A stretch of 64,000 bases of DNA from an uncultured Oceanisphaera sp. (GTDB lineage: Bacteria; Pseudomonadota; Gammaproteobacteria; Enterobacterales; Aeromonadaceae), in the NCBI RefSeq assembly GCF_947495715.1, contig NZ_CANLZU010000002.1, positions 1 to 64,000 of the forward strand. Reading direction: 5' to 3'. The translations under genes and the position numbers were made by a program. Every line of letters starts with the position of its first letter. Position 1 is the first letter of the stretch. The notes beneath the pieces are model-generated. The model was not told the origin of the DNA and did no database searches. It worked only from the letters and a program-made list of their open reading frames with translations. Shown here one piece after another: positions 1-7,925 of this stretch.

Positions 1-12
1 GCCGATTTTCAT
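1..12 (-). CDS. 5' end of an unidentified gene, cut by the window edge
   Basis: Reading leftward, an ATG at 12-10 is followed by codons for M-K-I-G and then the window ends. It is preceded by AGGAG (complement of 18-22) at a normal spacing of about 5 nt, which is why I call it a gene start. It lies downstream of bioA on the same strand, separated by a repeat element. Four codons are not enough to name a product. Confidence 0.4.
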
Positions 13-59
13 GGATGCTCCTACCTTTTTATTTATAACCTCATGAATTTTATCAAATA

Positions 60-180
60 ATTGTGGGGATGCTTCAGCTCCCAGCCTCCCCCTGGCGAAC
101 ATCCATAGTGATGCCTGTAAACCCGCAGCCAAGGGGGAGGGGCCGTTCGGCGCCGATCTGCACCGGGGAGAGTTGGGGAA
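60..180 (-). repeat. Dispersed CTCCCCC-type intergenic repeat, inverted copy
   Basis: The stretch carries CCTCCCCCTGGCGA near 85 and CCAAGGGGGAGG near 131, which can fold on each other, followed by GGCGCC. Read on the minus strand it matches the elements at about 2665-2740 and 35290-35375 (GCCGAACTGCTCCTCCCCC...CGCCAGGGGGAGG). It lies after the bioA stop codon, so it may act as an RNA 3' structure; that role is inferred. Confidence 0.6.
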
Positions 181-195
181 GGGTCTCGCTTTGTG

Positions 196-1482
196 TCATC
201 CTTCCCCTTGGCAAATTATCAGCATGGCCCGGGTGAGTTGGCTCAGCTCATCCGGATTTATGATGTAGGGCGGCATCACATACAGCAGCTTGCCGAAGGG
301 GCGGATCCACACCCCTTGTTCAACCAGCTGCTGCTGTACCTCGGCCACGTTCAGTGGCTCATGAAGCTCAATCACGCCAATGCCGCCCAGTACCCGCACA
401 TCCGCCACCCGGGGCAGTTCCCGCGCCGGGGCCAGCTCTTGTTGTAACTGCGCCTCAATGGTTGTGATGCGTGCCTGCCAGGGCGAGCTCAGCAACAACT
501 CCAGACTGGCGATGGCCACGGCACAGGCCAGCGGATTGGCCATGAAGGTGGGGCCGTGCATCAGCACACCGGCGGGGCCGTTGCAGATGGTCTCGGCCAC
601 CTTTTGGGTGGTAATGGTGGCGGCCATGGTCATGTAGCCGCCGGTCAGCGCCTTGCCGATGCACATGATATCCGGCGCTATGCCCGCCCATTCGCAGGCA
701 AACAACCTGCCGGTACGGCCGAAGCCGGTGGCAATTTCATCCACGATCAGCAAGACATCGTACCGATCGCACAAGGCGCGTGCGCCCTTCAGATAGTCCG
801 GATGGTAGAAGCACATGCCACCGGCGCCCTGCACTATGGGCTCCAGGATCAACGCCGCCAGTTCGTGGTGGCGCTGCGCCAGTATCTGCTCCAGCGGATG
901 CAGGTCTTCTGGATTCCAGTCGCCATCGAACCGGCTTTGGGGGCTGGCGATAAACAGATGCTCGGGCAGAAAGCCCTTGTACAGGCTGTGCATGCCGCCG
1001 TTGGGATCGCACACGCTCATGGCACCGAAGGTATCACCGTGGTAGCCCTTGTTCAGGGTCACAAATTTCGTTTTAGGCTGGCCCCGGCCGTGCCAGTACT
1101 GAATGGCCATCTTCAGCGCCACCTCCACCGACACCGATCCCGAGTCGGCCAGAAAAAACCGATCCAGCCCGGTTGGCAGCACCTGGCTGAGTGCCCGACA
1201 CAGGTTGACTGCCGGATCGTGGGTCAGGCCGCCGAACATCACGTGCGACATCTTCTCCAGCTGCGCGGTAGCGGCCCGGTTCAGCGCCGGCACATTGTAG
1301 CCGTGCAGACAGGCCCACCAGGACGACATGCCGTCGATAAGCCGGCGACCGTCGGCCAGCTGCAGATAAACGCCGTCGGCGCGCTCTACCCGGTAACAGG
1401 GCAGGGGTCGGGTAAGCGAGGTGTAGGGGTGCCAGAGGTGGTGCAGATCGAATGCCTGGTTATTCATGACTTCTTTGTTCAT
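196..1482 (-). CDS. bioA: Adenosylmethionine-8-amino-7-oxononanoate aminotransferase (DAPA synthase)
   Basis: BioA makes 7,8-diaminononanoate from KAPA using SAM as amino donor, the third step of biotin ring assembly in the cytosol. The 428-residue product has the normal family length. Visible motifs are LWHPYTSL at the N-terminus, [41 protein letters not shown], the PLP-anchoring region [11 protein letters not shown] with the lysine in [10 protein letters not shown], and [11 protein letters not shown]. The first ATG (1482) is used; a second in-frame ATG lies five codons later. It is divergent from bioB across about 107 bp, the classic arrangement for shared BirA control. The assignment is secure. 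Confidence 0.96.
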   Translation of the reverse strand: MNKEVMNNQAFDLHHLWHPYTSLTRPLPCYRVERADGVYLQLADGRRLIDGMSSWWACLHGYNVPALNRAATAQLEKMSHVMFGGLTHDPAVNLCRALSQVLPTGLDRFFLADSGSVSVEVALKMAIQYWHGRGQPKTKFVTLNKGYHGDTFGAMSVCDPNGGMHSLYKGFLPEHLFIASPQSRFDGDWNPEDLHPLEQILAQRHHELAALILEPIVQGAGGMCFYHPDYLKGARALCDRYDVLLIVDEIATGFGRTGRLFACEWAGIAPDIMCIGKALTGGYMTMAATITTQKVAETICNGPAGVLMHGPTFMANPLACAVAIASLELLLSSPWQARITTIEAQLQQELAPARELPRVADVRVLGGIGVIELHEPLNVAEVQQQLVEQGVWIRPFGKLLYVMPPYIINPDELSQLTRAMLIICQGEG

Positions 1483-1493
1483 AAAATAGTCAG

Positions 1494-1547
1494 ATGTAAA
1501 CTTTGATTTGTATTGGTGATTGACAGGCTAGCACCGGTGCTTACACT
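1494..1547 (+). promoter_or_regulatory. bioA/bioB divergent control region with bioB promoter
   Basis: A perfect -35 hexamer TTGACA lies at 1520-1525, and a fair -10 (TACACT, 1542-1547) follows after 16 bp, reading toward bioB. ATGTAAAC at 1494-1501 resembles one half of the BirA operator (TTGTAAAC), but I see only a poor second half near 1518, so BirA binding is plausible by context and not demonstrated. GGCTAG (1526-1531) and CTAGCC (1546-1551) form an extra inverted repeat. Confidence 0.45.
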
Positions 1548-1589
1548 AGCCAAGAAAAACACCTCTGGATATCAAGGATAAGGCCCCGC

Positions 1590-2621
1590 ATGAGCCGTCA
1601 AAACTGGACCCGTGAGCAGGTGCTCGCATTATTTGAACGCCCCTTCTTCGACTTGCTGTTTGAAGCCCAGCAGGTGCACCGCGCCAACTTCGATCCCAAC
1701 GAGGTGCAGGTCAGTACCCTGCTATCCATCAAGACCGGCGCCTGCCCGGAAGACTGCAAATACTGCCCGCAAAGCGCCCGCTACAGCACAGGGCTGGAAG
1801 TTGAACGGCTGATGGAAATGGAAAAAGTACTGGAGCGAGCCAAGGAAGCCAAGGCCAACGGTTCCAGCCGTTTCTGCATGGGCGCCGCCTGGCGCAACCC
1901 CAAAGAGCGGGACATGCCTTATCTGGTGCAGATGGTGCAGGAAGTGAAGTCGCTGGGGCTGGAAACCTGCATGACCCTCGGCATGTTGAGCGATGATCAG
2001 GCCGGAAAACTGGCCGATGCCGGGCTCGATTATTACAACCACAACCTGGATACCAGCCCGGAATTTTACGGCGACATCATCACCACCCGTACCTACGCCG
2101 ACCGGCTCAACACCCTGGAAAACGTGCGCAACGCCGGCATGAAGGTCTGCTCCGGCGGCATCGTCGGCCTGGGCGAAAGCCCGGAAGACAGAGCCGGCCT
2201 GCTGCTGGCGCTGGCCAACCTGCCGCGCCAGCCCGAAAGCGTGCCCATCAACATGCTGGTGAAGGTGAAGGGCACACCGATGGAAAATCAGGAAGATCTG
2301 GACGACTTCGACTTTATCCGCACCATCGCCGTGGCCCGTATTTTGATGCCGCAAAGCCATGTGCGTCTGTCTGCCGGTCGCGAGAAGATGAACGACCAGA
2401 TGCAGGCCATGTGCTTCATGGCCGGCGCCAACTCCATCTTCTACGGCTGCAAGCTGCTGACCACCCCCAACCCGGACGAAAACAGCGACATGCAACTGTT
2501 CAAACGCCTCGGCGTGCGCCCCAGCGGCGCCAGCCAGAAACCGGACGAGATGACCGAAATAGAGCTGCACGAACAATTGGCCGCCCAGAACGAGCCCCAG
2601 CCGCTGTATTACGAAGCCTGA
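1590..2621 (+). CDS. bioB: Biotin synthase (radical SAM)
   Basis: BioB inserts sulfur into dethiobiotin to form biotin, using a radical-SAM [4Fe-4S] cluster and a sacrificial [2Fe-2S] cluster. The 343-residue protein shows the radical-SAM triad [10 protein letters not shown] (about residues 53-60), [38 protein letters not shown] and RLSAGREKM with the conserved arginine ligand region. ATAAGG precedes the ATG. It is the first gene of bioBFCD; a repeat-filled gap of about 300 bp then separates it from bioF. Confidence 0.97.
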   Translation: MSRQNWTREQVLALFERPFFDLLFEAQQVHRANFDPNEVQVSTLLSIKTGACPEDCKYCPQSARYSTGLEVERLMEMEKVLERAKEAKANGSSRFCMGAAWRNPKERDMPYLVQMVQEVKSLGLETCMTLGMLSDDQAGKLADAGLDYYNHNLDTSPEFYGDIITTRTYADRLNTLENVRNAGMKVCSGGIVGLGESPEDRAGLLLALANLPRQPESVPINMLVKVKGTPMENQEDLDDFDFIRTIAVARILMPQSHVRLSAGREKMNDQMQAMCFMAGANSIFYGCKLLTTPNPDENSDMQLFKRLGVRPSGASQKPDEMTEIELHEQLAAQNEPQPLYYEA

Positions 2622-2654
2622 ACCCACAGCTGTAAGCCATAAGCTGGAAGTAGC

Positions 2655-2900
2655 CCGAGCCGCCGAACTGCTCCTCCCCCTTGGCAGCGGGGATACAGGC
2701 ATCACGGCGGGGCTTCGCCAGGGGGAGGCTGGGAGGGGGTGTCATCACGGGCGGGCAGAGTAACCCCACCCCAACCCTCCCCTTGCGTTGCACTCCGTAG
2801 CTGTTCTGTTGAAATAGCGCTCAAGGGGAGGGAGCAAACACAGGCGCAGAATCAACCAGCGCCGCCGAACTGCTGCTCCCCCTTTTTATCGACCCCTTTT
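2655..2900 (+). repeat. Composite G/C-rich inverted repeats between bioB and bioF
   Basis: Two element types sit side by side. The first (about 2665-2740) pairs CTCCTCCCCCTTGGC with CGCCAGGGGGAGG. The second (about 2770-2840) pairs CCCTCCCCTTGCG with CAAGGGGAGGGAGC. A partial third copy of GCCGAACTGCT precedes bioF. Equivalent elements occur at 60-180, 35190-35375 and 45781-45815. They interrupt an otherwise tight operon and could affect its message; no coding role is seen. Confidence 0.6.
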
Positions 2901-2918
2901 TCATTTTTGGAGTGCCGT

Positions 2919-4070
2919 ATGCCTTTTAACCTGAGCCTGAGCGAGCGTGAAGCGGCGGGCCTGAAGCGTAGCCTGCCGGTGATCGATCGGGTAAGCGGCC
3001 GGCAACTGTGGGCCAACGGCAAAGGCTATCTCAACTTTGCCGGTAACGATTACCTGGGCTTCAGCCAGGCGCCCGAACTCAGAACTGCCGCCGAGGCCGC
3101 CGCCCGCGAGTTTGGTGTGGGCGCGGTGGCCTCGCCGCTGGTGGTGGGCCACCAGGCCATTCACCGGACGCTGGAAAGCGAACTGGCCGACTGGCTGGGA
3201 CTGGAGGCGGTGCTGCTGTTCAGCTCCGGCTTTTCCGCCAATCAGGCGGTGATAAAGGCACTGCTCGGTAAGGAGCATTGGCTGTGGCAAGACAGACTCA
3301 ATCATGCCTCTCTGCAGGAGGCGGGCGCACTCAGCCCGGCCCGCATGCAGCGCTTCGCCCACAACGACATGGCCGCCCTGGCGGCAAAGCTCAAACCCGA
3401 GGCGGGACTTATCGTGTCGGAAGGGGTATTCAGCATGGACGGTGATCAGGGTGACTGGCGCGGACTGTCACAAGTGGCCGGGCAAAGCAGCAACTGGCTG
3501 ATGATCGACGATGCCCACGGCCTGGGTGTGCTGGGCAAACAGGGCAGGGGTACCCTGAGCGAGCAGGGTGTGGCCGCAGACAAGGTGCAGATCACCATGG
3601 GCACCTTCGGCAAGGCGCTGGGCGTAAGCGGCGCCTTTATTGGCGGCAGCCGGGAGTTGATTGAGTATCTGCATAATCACGCCCGCAGCTATGTATACAG
3701 TACCCACCTGCCGCCACCCCAGACTGCCGCCATTCTGGCGGCGGTAAGGCTGGTGCAAACCGCGGACGACCAGCGCGAGCAGCTACGCGAGCGGGTGCGG
3801 CAGTTCCGCGACGGTGTTACCTCGCTGCCGTTCGAGTTGTTGCCGTCCGCCACCGCCATTCAGCCGCTGATCGTCGGTGACGAGCACAGAACCCTGGCAC
3901 TGGCCGCCCATCTGCGCGAATTGGGCTGCTGGGTGGGCGCCATTCGTCCGCCCACCGTGCCCAAAGGATCGGCCCGGCTGCGTATAACCCTGAGCGCCGC
4001 CCATAGCCCCGAAGACATCAGGGTACTGATTGCCGCGCTGGAGCGGGCCGTGCGGCAGGAGCAGAGCTGA
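2919..4070 (+). CDS. bioF: 8-amino-7-oxononanoate synthase (KAPA synthase)
   Basis: BioF is a PLP enzyme that condenses pimeloyl thioester with alanine to give KAPA. From this start the product has 383 residues, the normal size. Motifs seen are NDYLGFSQAPEL, GVGAVASPLVVGHQAIH, LLFSSGFSANQAVI, DDAHGLGVLG and the PLP-lysine segment MGTFGKALGVSGAFIGG. The frame stays open upstream into the repeat region, but the ATG at 2919 follows GGAG at 2909-2912 and begins the recognisable family sequence (MPFNLSLSERE), so it is chosen. Its TGA overlaps the ATG of bioC. Confidence 0.95.
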   Translation: MPFNLSLSEREAAGLKRSLPVIDRVSGRQLWANGKGYLNFAGNDYLGFSQAPELRTAAEAAAREFGVGAVASPLVVGHQAIHRTLESELADWLGLEAVLLFSSGFSANQAVIKALLGKEHWLWQDRLNHASLQEAGALSPARMQRFAHNDMAALAAKLKPEAGLIVSEGVFSMDGDQGDWRGLSQVAGQSSNWLMIDDAHGLGVLGKQGRGTLSEQGVAADKVQITMGTFGKALGVSGAFIGGSRELIEYLHNHARSYVYSTHLPPPQTAAILAAVRLVQTADDQREQLRERVRQFRDGVTSLPFELLPSATAIQPLIVGDEHRTLALAAHLRELGCWVGAIRPPTVPKGSARLRITLSAAHSPEDIRVLIAALERAVRQEQS

Positions 4071-4846
4071 TGGAGACAAAATCGCAAATGGCGGATCTTA
4101 TCGACAAACACAAGGTGGCCGCCGCCTTTGGCCGTGCCGCCCACAGCTACGAGCAACACAACGAGCTGCAGCGGCGCAGTGGTAATGCCCTGTTGCAACG
4201 TCTGCCGGAATGGGGCGACACGGGTCTGGATCTGGGTTGCGGCAGCGGCTGGTTTGCACCGCAGCTCAAACAGCGGGCGGAGCAATTGCTGGCGTTGGAT
4301 TTGTCGCCGAACATGCTGCAACAGGCGACGGCAAAAGCCGACATCATCCCCATCTGCGCCGACATGGACGCCATGCCGCTGCCCGGCCAGAGCCTGGACT
4401 GGATTTTTGCCAACCTCTGCCTGCAGTGGAGCGCCGACCCGGCCGCCTGGCTCAAGGGCTGGAGCGACCGGCTCAAGCCCGGCGGCGTGCTGGTGTTTTC
4501 TACCCTTTTAGCGGGCAGCCTGCACGAGCTGGAGCAGAGCTGGCAGCAACTGGACGGCCATGCCCACATCAACCGTTTTATCGCTTTTGAGGCGCTGGAG
4601 CAGCATGTCACGGCCACCGGCCGTCGCTGGCAACTGCAGCAGGTGGATGAGCAGCTTTGTTATCCGCAACTGAAAGGGTTGCTGCTCGATCTCAAGGGCA
4701 TCGGTGCCAACCGGGTCAACGGCTCTCGCCGTCCCGGCCTGATGGGCAAACAGGCCTGGCAGCGGCTGAATCTCATCTATCCTGTAAATCATCAGGGCCA
4801 CTGTGTGGCCACCTATCGGCTGGCGTATGGAGTCATCTATGGCTAA
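4070..4846 (+). CDS. bioC: Malonyl-ACP O-methyltransferase
   Basis: BioC methylates malonyl-ACP so that the fatty-acid cycle can build the pimeloyl chain. The 258-residue protein has a class I SAM methyltransferase core: AAFGRAAHSYEQHNELQ at the start, then the SAM loop LDLGCGSGWFAP, LALDLSPNML and FANLCLQWSADPAAWL, all typical of BioC. Start and bioF stop overlap as ATGA-type coupling at 4070. A second in-frame ATG lies six codons in. No bioH is seen here, so the pimeloyl-ACP esterase must be elsewhere. Confidence 0.94.
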   Translation: METKSQMADLIDKHKVAAAFGRAAHSYEQHNELQRRSGNALLQRLPEWGDTGLDLGCGSGWFAPQLKQRAEQLLALDLSPNMLQQATAKADIIPICADMDAMPLPGQSLDWIFANLCLQWSADPAAWLKGWSDRLKPGGVLVFSTLLAGSLHELEQSWQQLDGHAHINRFIAFEALEQHVTATGRRWQLQQVDEQLCYPQLKGLLLDLKGIGANRVNGSRRPGLMGKQAWQRLNLIYPVNHQGHCVATYRLAYGVIYG

Positions 4847-5522
4847 GACATTTTTCATTACCGGCACCGACACCGAAGTGGGCAAAACCTTCGTGACCCG
4901 GGCGCTGATGCAGGCCGCCGCCGAGGCGGGCAAAAAAGTATTGGGCTACAAGCCGGTGGCCTCCGGCTGTGAACTGATTGACGGCGAGCTGAAAAACAGC
5001 GACGCCCTGACCCTGCAGGCGGCCTCGTCCATCTCGCTGCCCTACGCCATGCACAACCCCTACGCCTTTGCCCCGGCCATCGCCCCCCACATTGCCGCCG
5101 CCCAGGCCAATGAGACCATCAGCATTCATCATATTGGCGAGGGGCTGGCCCGGCTGAAGGAAACCGCCGTCGACTGGATTTTTACCGAAGGCGCCGGGGG
5201 CTGGCGACTGCCGCTGGACGAACAGCACCTGTTGTCCGACTGGGTCAAAAAAGAGCACCTGCCGGTGATTCTGGTAGTGGGGGCGCGGCTGGGCTGCATC
5301 AATCACGCCCTGCTGACGCTGGATGCCATTCATCACGACGGCCTGGTGGTGGCCGGCTGGGTGCTGAACCGGGTCGATCCCGGAATGAGTCATTACGAAG
5401 AAAACGCCGCCACCCTCAAGCAGCGCATCAAGGCGCCGCTGCTGGGCGAGATCCCCTGGCTGGGCGAAGAGGGCATGGCGTCGGTGAATAACTTCATGGA
5501 TATTGCACCTTTGCTGAAATAA
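4839..5522 (+). CDS. bioD: ATP-dependent dethiobiotin synthetase
   Basis: BioD closes the ureido ring of dethiobiotin from diaminononanoate, CO2 and ATP. The chosen start gives 227 residues and the family N-terminus MAKTFFITGTDTEVGKTFVT, whose GTDTEVGKT is the P-loop. Other motifs are GYKPVASGCE and EGAGGWRLPL. The ATG at 4839 follows GGAG at 4830-4833 and overlaps the end of bioC by 8 nt, showing translational coupling. It is the last gene of the bio operon. Confidence 0.95.
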   Translation: MAKTFFITGTDTEVGKTFVTRALMQAAAEAGKKVLGYKPVASGCELIDGELKNSDALTLQAASSISLPYAMHNPYAFAPAIAPHIAAAQANETISIHHIGEGLARLKETAVDWIFTEGAGGWRLPLDEQHLLSDWVKKEHLPVILVVGARLGCINHALLTLDAIHHDGLVVAGWVLNRVDPGMSHYEENAATLKQRIKAPLLGEIPWLGEEGMASVNNFMDIAPLLK

Positions 5523-5536
5523 TTCATCATGGCTGT

Positions 5537-5562
5537 CTTGAATTTCGCCCGTGCGGACATAT
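5537..5562 (+). promoter_or_regulatory. Possible heat-shock (sigma-32-like) promoter for htpX
   Basis: CTTGAA at 5537-5542 and CATAT at 5558-5562 resemble the sigma-32 pattern CTTGAAA...CCCCATNT. The spacing is about 12 nt, slightly short, and the upstream half of the -10 element is poor. HtpX is heat- and envelope-stress inducible in enterobacteria, which supports the idea; the assignment is tentative. Confidence 0.4.
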
Positions 5563-5597
5563 TATGTCTGCATACTCGTTGAAGTAAGGAAATATAG

Positions 5598-6473
5598 ATG
5601 AAGCGCATACTGTTGTTTATTGCCACCAACCTGGCCGTGGTGCTGGTGCTGGGGGTGGTGCTGAACATCGTCTTTTCAATGCTGGGAATCGATCGCAGCA
5701 GCGTCGGTGGCCTGCTGGTGTTCTGTGCCGTGTTCGGTTTTGGCGGTTCGACCATCTCGCTGCTTATCTCCAAATGGATGGCCAAGCGCGCCTACAGCGT
5801 GCAGGTGATTGAGCAGCCCCGCAACGAAATGGAGCACTGGCTGATGACCACGGTCACCCGTCAGGCCCAACAGGCCGGCATCGGCATGCCGGAAGTGGGC
5901 GTGTATGACTCGCCGGACATGAACGCCTTTGCCACCGGCCCCAGCCGTAACAACGCCCTGGTGGCGGTGAGCACCGGCCTTATGTACAGCATGAGCCGGG
6001 ACGAAGCCGAAGCGGTGCTGGCCCACGAAGTCAGCCACGTAGCCAACGGCGACATGGTGACCCTGACCCTGATCCAGGGCGTGGTGAACACCTTCGTTAT
6101 GTTTTTCGCCCGTATCGTGGCCAACATCATCAGCGGCTTCTTCAGCAACAACGAAGAGGAAGAAGGCGGCGGCATGGGTGGTCTGGCCTATTTTGCCATC
6201 GTCATGGTGCTGGAGCTGGTGTTCGGCATTCTGGCCTCCATCATCGTCATGTGGTTCAGCCGTCAGCGTGAATACCGCGCCGACGAAGGCGGTGCCCGCC
6301 TGGCCGGCAAAGAGAAGATGATCGGCGCCCTGGAGCGTCTGCGTCACGGCCCGGAAGTGGAGCTGGAAGGATCGCTCGCCGCCTTTGGCATCAACGGCAA
6401 GCGCCACAGCGAGCTGTTCATGAGCCACCCGCCGCTGGAAAAACGTATTCAGGCCCTGCGCGAACAACGTTAA
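5598..6473 (+). CDS. htpX: Membrane zinc metalloprotease HtpX
   Basis: HtpX is an inner-membrane M48 protease that degrades misfolded membrane proteins together with FtsH. The 291-residue product has two N-terminal membrane segments (about residues 5-25 and 33-55), the catalytic zinc motif HEVSH near residue 143, two further hydrophobic segments (about 155-180 and 195-220), and the third zinc ligand region [19 protein letters not shown] precedes the ATG. It has its own promoter region after bioD and a strong terminator after it, so it is probably monocistronic. Confidence 0.96.
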   Translation: MKRILLFIATNLAVVLVLGVVLNIVFSMLGIDRSSVGGLLVFCAVFGFGGSTISLLISKWMAKRAYSVQVIEQPRNEMEHWLMTTVTRQAQQAGIGMPEVGVYDSPDMNAFATGPSRNNALVAVSTGLMYSMSRDEAEAVLAHEVSHVANGDMVTLTLIQGVVNTFVMFFARIVANIISGFFSNNEEEEGGGMGGLAYFAIVMVLELVFGILASIIVMWFSRQREYRADEGGARLAGKEKMIGALERLRHGPEVELEGSLAAFGINGKRHSELFMSHPPLEKRIQALREQR

Positions 6474-6507
6474 CCAATTGCAATAACCCTGTAGTTTGGT
6501 CTCTTTT

Positions 6508-6533
6508 AACCCCGGCTTGCCGGGGTTTTTTTA
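6508..6533 (+). terminator. Rho-independent terminator after htpX
   Basis: AACCCCGG and CCGGGGTT pair around CTTG, followed directly by a run of T residues, about 35 bp after the htpX stop. Confidence 0.9.
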
Positions 6534-6636
6534 TTGCTGATTGTGAGGGGGGAAGTCAGCGGTACCGAGCATGCCGGTTTATCTCGATAAGCAACAGCCT
6601 ATAAATGATGTGGATTATGAAGCTGGTTTGCCTTTA

Positions 6637-6765
6637 TCGTCACCCTCGCGAACGCGGGGGTCCAGTGCCTTTGCAGACGACCAGCAGTCTGACGGTTCTG
6701 CACCACAGGTTCCGGATTCCCGACAGAGCCATACCGGTCAGGCCGCATTATACCAATCGGATTAA
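6637..6765 (+). repeat. MITE-like dispersed repeat (CTCGCGAA-CGCGGGGGTCCA type), copy 1
   Basis: CGTCACCCTCGCGAACGCGG followed by GGTCCAGTG, TTTGCAG, TCTG and CCGGATTCCCG matches, in order, the reverse complement of 38210-38310. Both lie between genes. The short reading frames here (6571-6790) are not supported as genes. The element is non-autonomous and I see no transposase; a MITE-like origin is inferred from two matching copies only. Confidence 0.5.
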
Positions 6766-6783
6766 TCATATGCTCAGGCCGTC

Positions 6784-6840
6784 ATCCTGACGAAAGTCAG
6801 GATCTCTCTGCAGACAGATGCCGTGCTTAAAACACGGCAT
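6784..6840 (+). other. Two adjacent hairpins upstream of the WYL regulator
   Basis: ATCCTGAC and GTCAGGAT (6784-6803) enclose a GAAA loop. ATGCCGTG and CACGGCAT (6818-6840) enclose a 7-nt loop. They fill the gap between htpX and the CRISPR-linked regulator. Neither is followed by a T run, so they are not ordinary terminators. The rest of 6840-6991 is AT-rich leader with no gene that I can support. Confidence 0.5.
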
Positions 6841-6991
6841 TGTTATCAGAAATTGATCACATCTTTAGTGAGATTGGTATTACTTAAGAACTTGCAAATG
6901 GCGAAGCGGTTTTTTCATTTTCAACGTTTGATCCTTGTTATTTTCATGCCAAGCGCCTTTAATGGCTTAAAACAAAACAAGCACGGACAGC

Positions 6992-7828
6992 ATGATAAAA
7001 ACCGAACTCCATCGCCGTTTCTGGCTGATAGAGCTGGTTGGCTATTGGGAAGGGCGGCTGACCAGCAATCATTTACGGCATTTTTTTGGTTTGAGCCGGC
7101 AACAGGCCAGCAAAGACATCAACCAATATTTGCAGCAACACCCCGGCAATCTGGAGTACTGCGGCTCTGCCAAGGGCTATTTGCCGACCCCATCTTTCTT
7201 GCCAGCATGTATTTCCGGTGACGTAGCCGAATATCTCAACTGGATGACAGGGCAGAGCGCCCATTCCATGCCCACCGCGTCCGGCTGCCGGCTGGAACAC
7301 ACTATTTTGTTGCCACCGGCCAGAAATGTAACCTCCAAGGTCATTCGCCCCCTGGTACAGGCGTTACGTAAAGGTGAACGGCTGGAAGTAGATTACGGCG
7401 CGGTCAGCAATGCCAACCAGGATGGCCGCATCATAGTTCCCGTGCGTTTTGTAAACACCGGCAGTCGCTGGCACCTGCGTGCCTGGTGTGAAAAAGCGAA
7501 CGGCTACCGTGACTTTGTGCTCAGCCGCTTTCACGGCACGCCGATGCCGGAAGGCAAGCCCTTGGCACCGCTGCCGCCCGACACTCACTGGAATACCCAA
7601 ATTACCCTGGTGCTCACACCCGATCCTCGCCTCAACCCGGAGCAACAGCATGCCCTGATACGGGACTACGCCATGAATAACGGCGAACTGAATCTTGAAA
7701 CCCGCGCCGCCCTGGCCGGTTATTTACTGCGCGAAATGCAGATAAACACCAAGATGCTCGACGGCAATCCCGCCGCCCAGCAATTGATACTGGCCAACCA
7801 CGACGAAGTGAAGGAGTGGTTGTTTTGA
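6992..7828 (+). CDS. WYL-domain transcriptional regulator next to the CRISPR-Cas locus
   Basis: The 278-residue protein has an N-terminal winged-helix-like part (about residues 1-70, with HHFGLSRQQASKDINQYLQ-like features near residue 27-45) and a WYL domain (about 120-190). The latter includes LEVDYGAVSN, RIIVPVRFVNT, WHLRAWCEK and GYRDFVLSRFHG, which match the ligand-binding fold. WYL regulators sense ligands such as nucleic acid and often control CRISPR or other defence genes. It lies just upstream of cas3 in the same direction, so it probably regulates this system; its target site is not visible. A cas-like name is not warranted. Confidence 0.85.
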   Translation: MIKTELHRRFWLIELVGYWEGRLTSNHLRHFFGLSRQQASKDINQYLQQHPGNLEYCGSAKGYLPTPSFLPACISGDVAEYLNWMTGQSAHSMPTASGCRLEHTILLPPARNVTSKVIRPLVQALRKGERLEVDYGAVSNANQDGRIIVPVRFVNTGSRWHLRAWCEKANGYRDFVLSRFHGTPMPEGKPLAPLPPDTHWNTQITLVLTPDPRLNPEQQHALIRDYAMNNGELNLETRAALAGYLLREMQINTKMLDGNPAAQQLILANHDEVKEWLF

Positions 7829-7925
7829 CCGGATCTGTAAAGTGACGCGACATGTGTTTTTGCACAGTGTTGGCGGGATGGCCGGAATGCACCACAGTAA
7901 GCGCAGCAAACAAAAGGAACACAGA

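Noticed and set aside
2739-2918. 60-codon N-terminal extension of BioF
   Set aside because: It runs through dispersed repeats; the family start and ribosome site are at 2919.
6571-6790. Two short overlapping frames upstream of the WYL gene
   Set aside because: They lie in a MITE-like repeat and have no ribosome site.
7842-7925. 28-codon N-terminal extension of Cas3
   Set aside because: No ribosome site, and the family sequence begins at the ATG at 7926 after AAAGGAAC.
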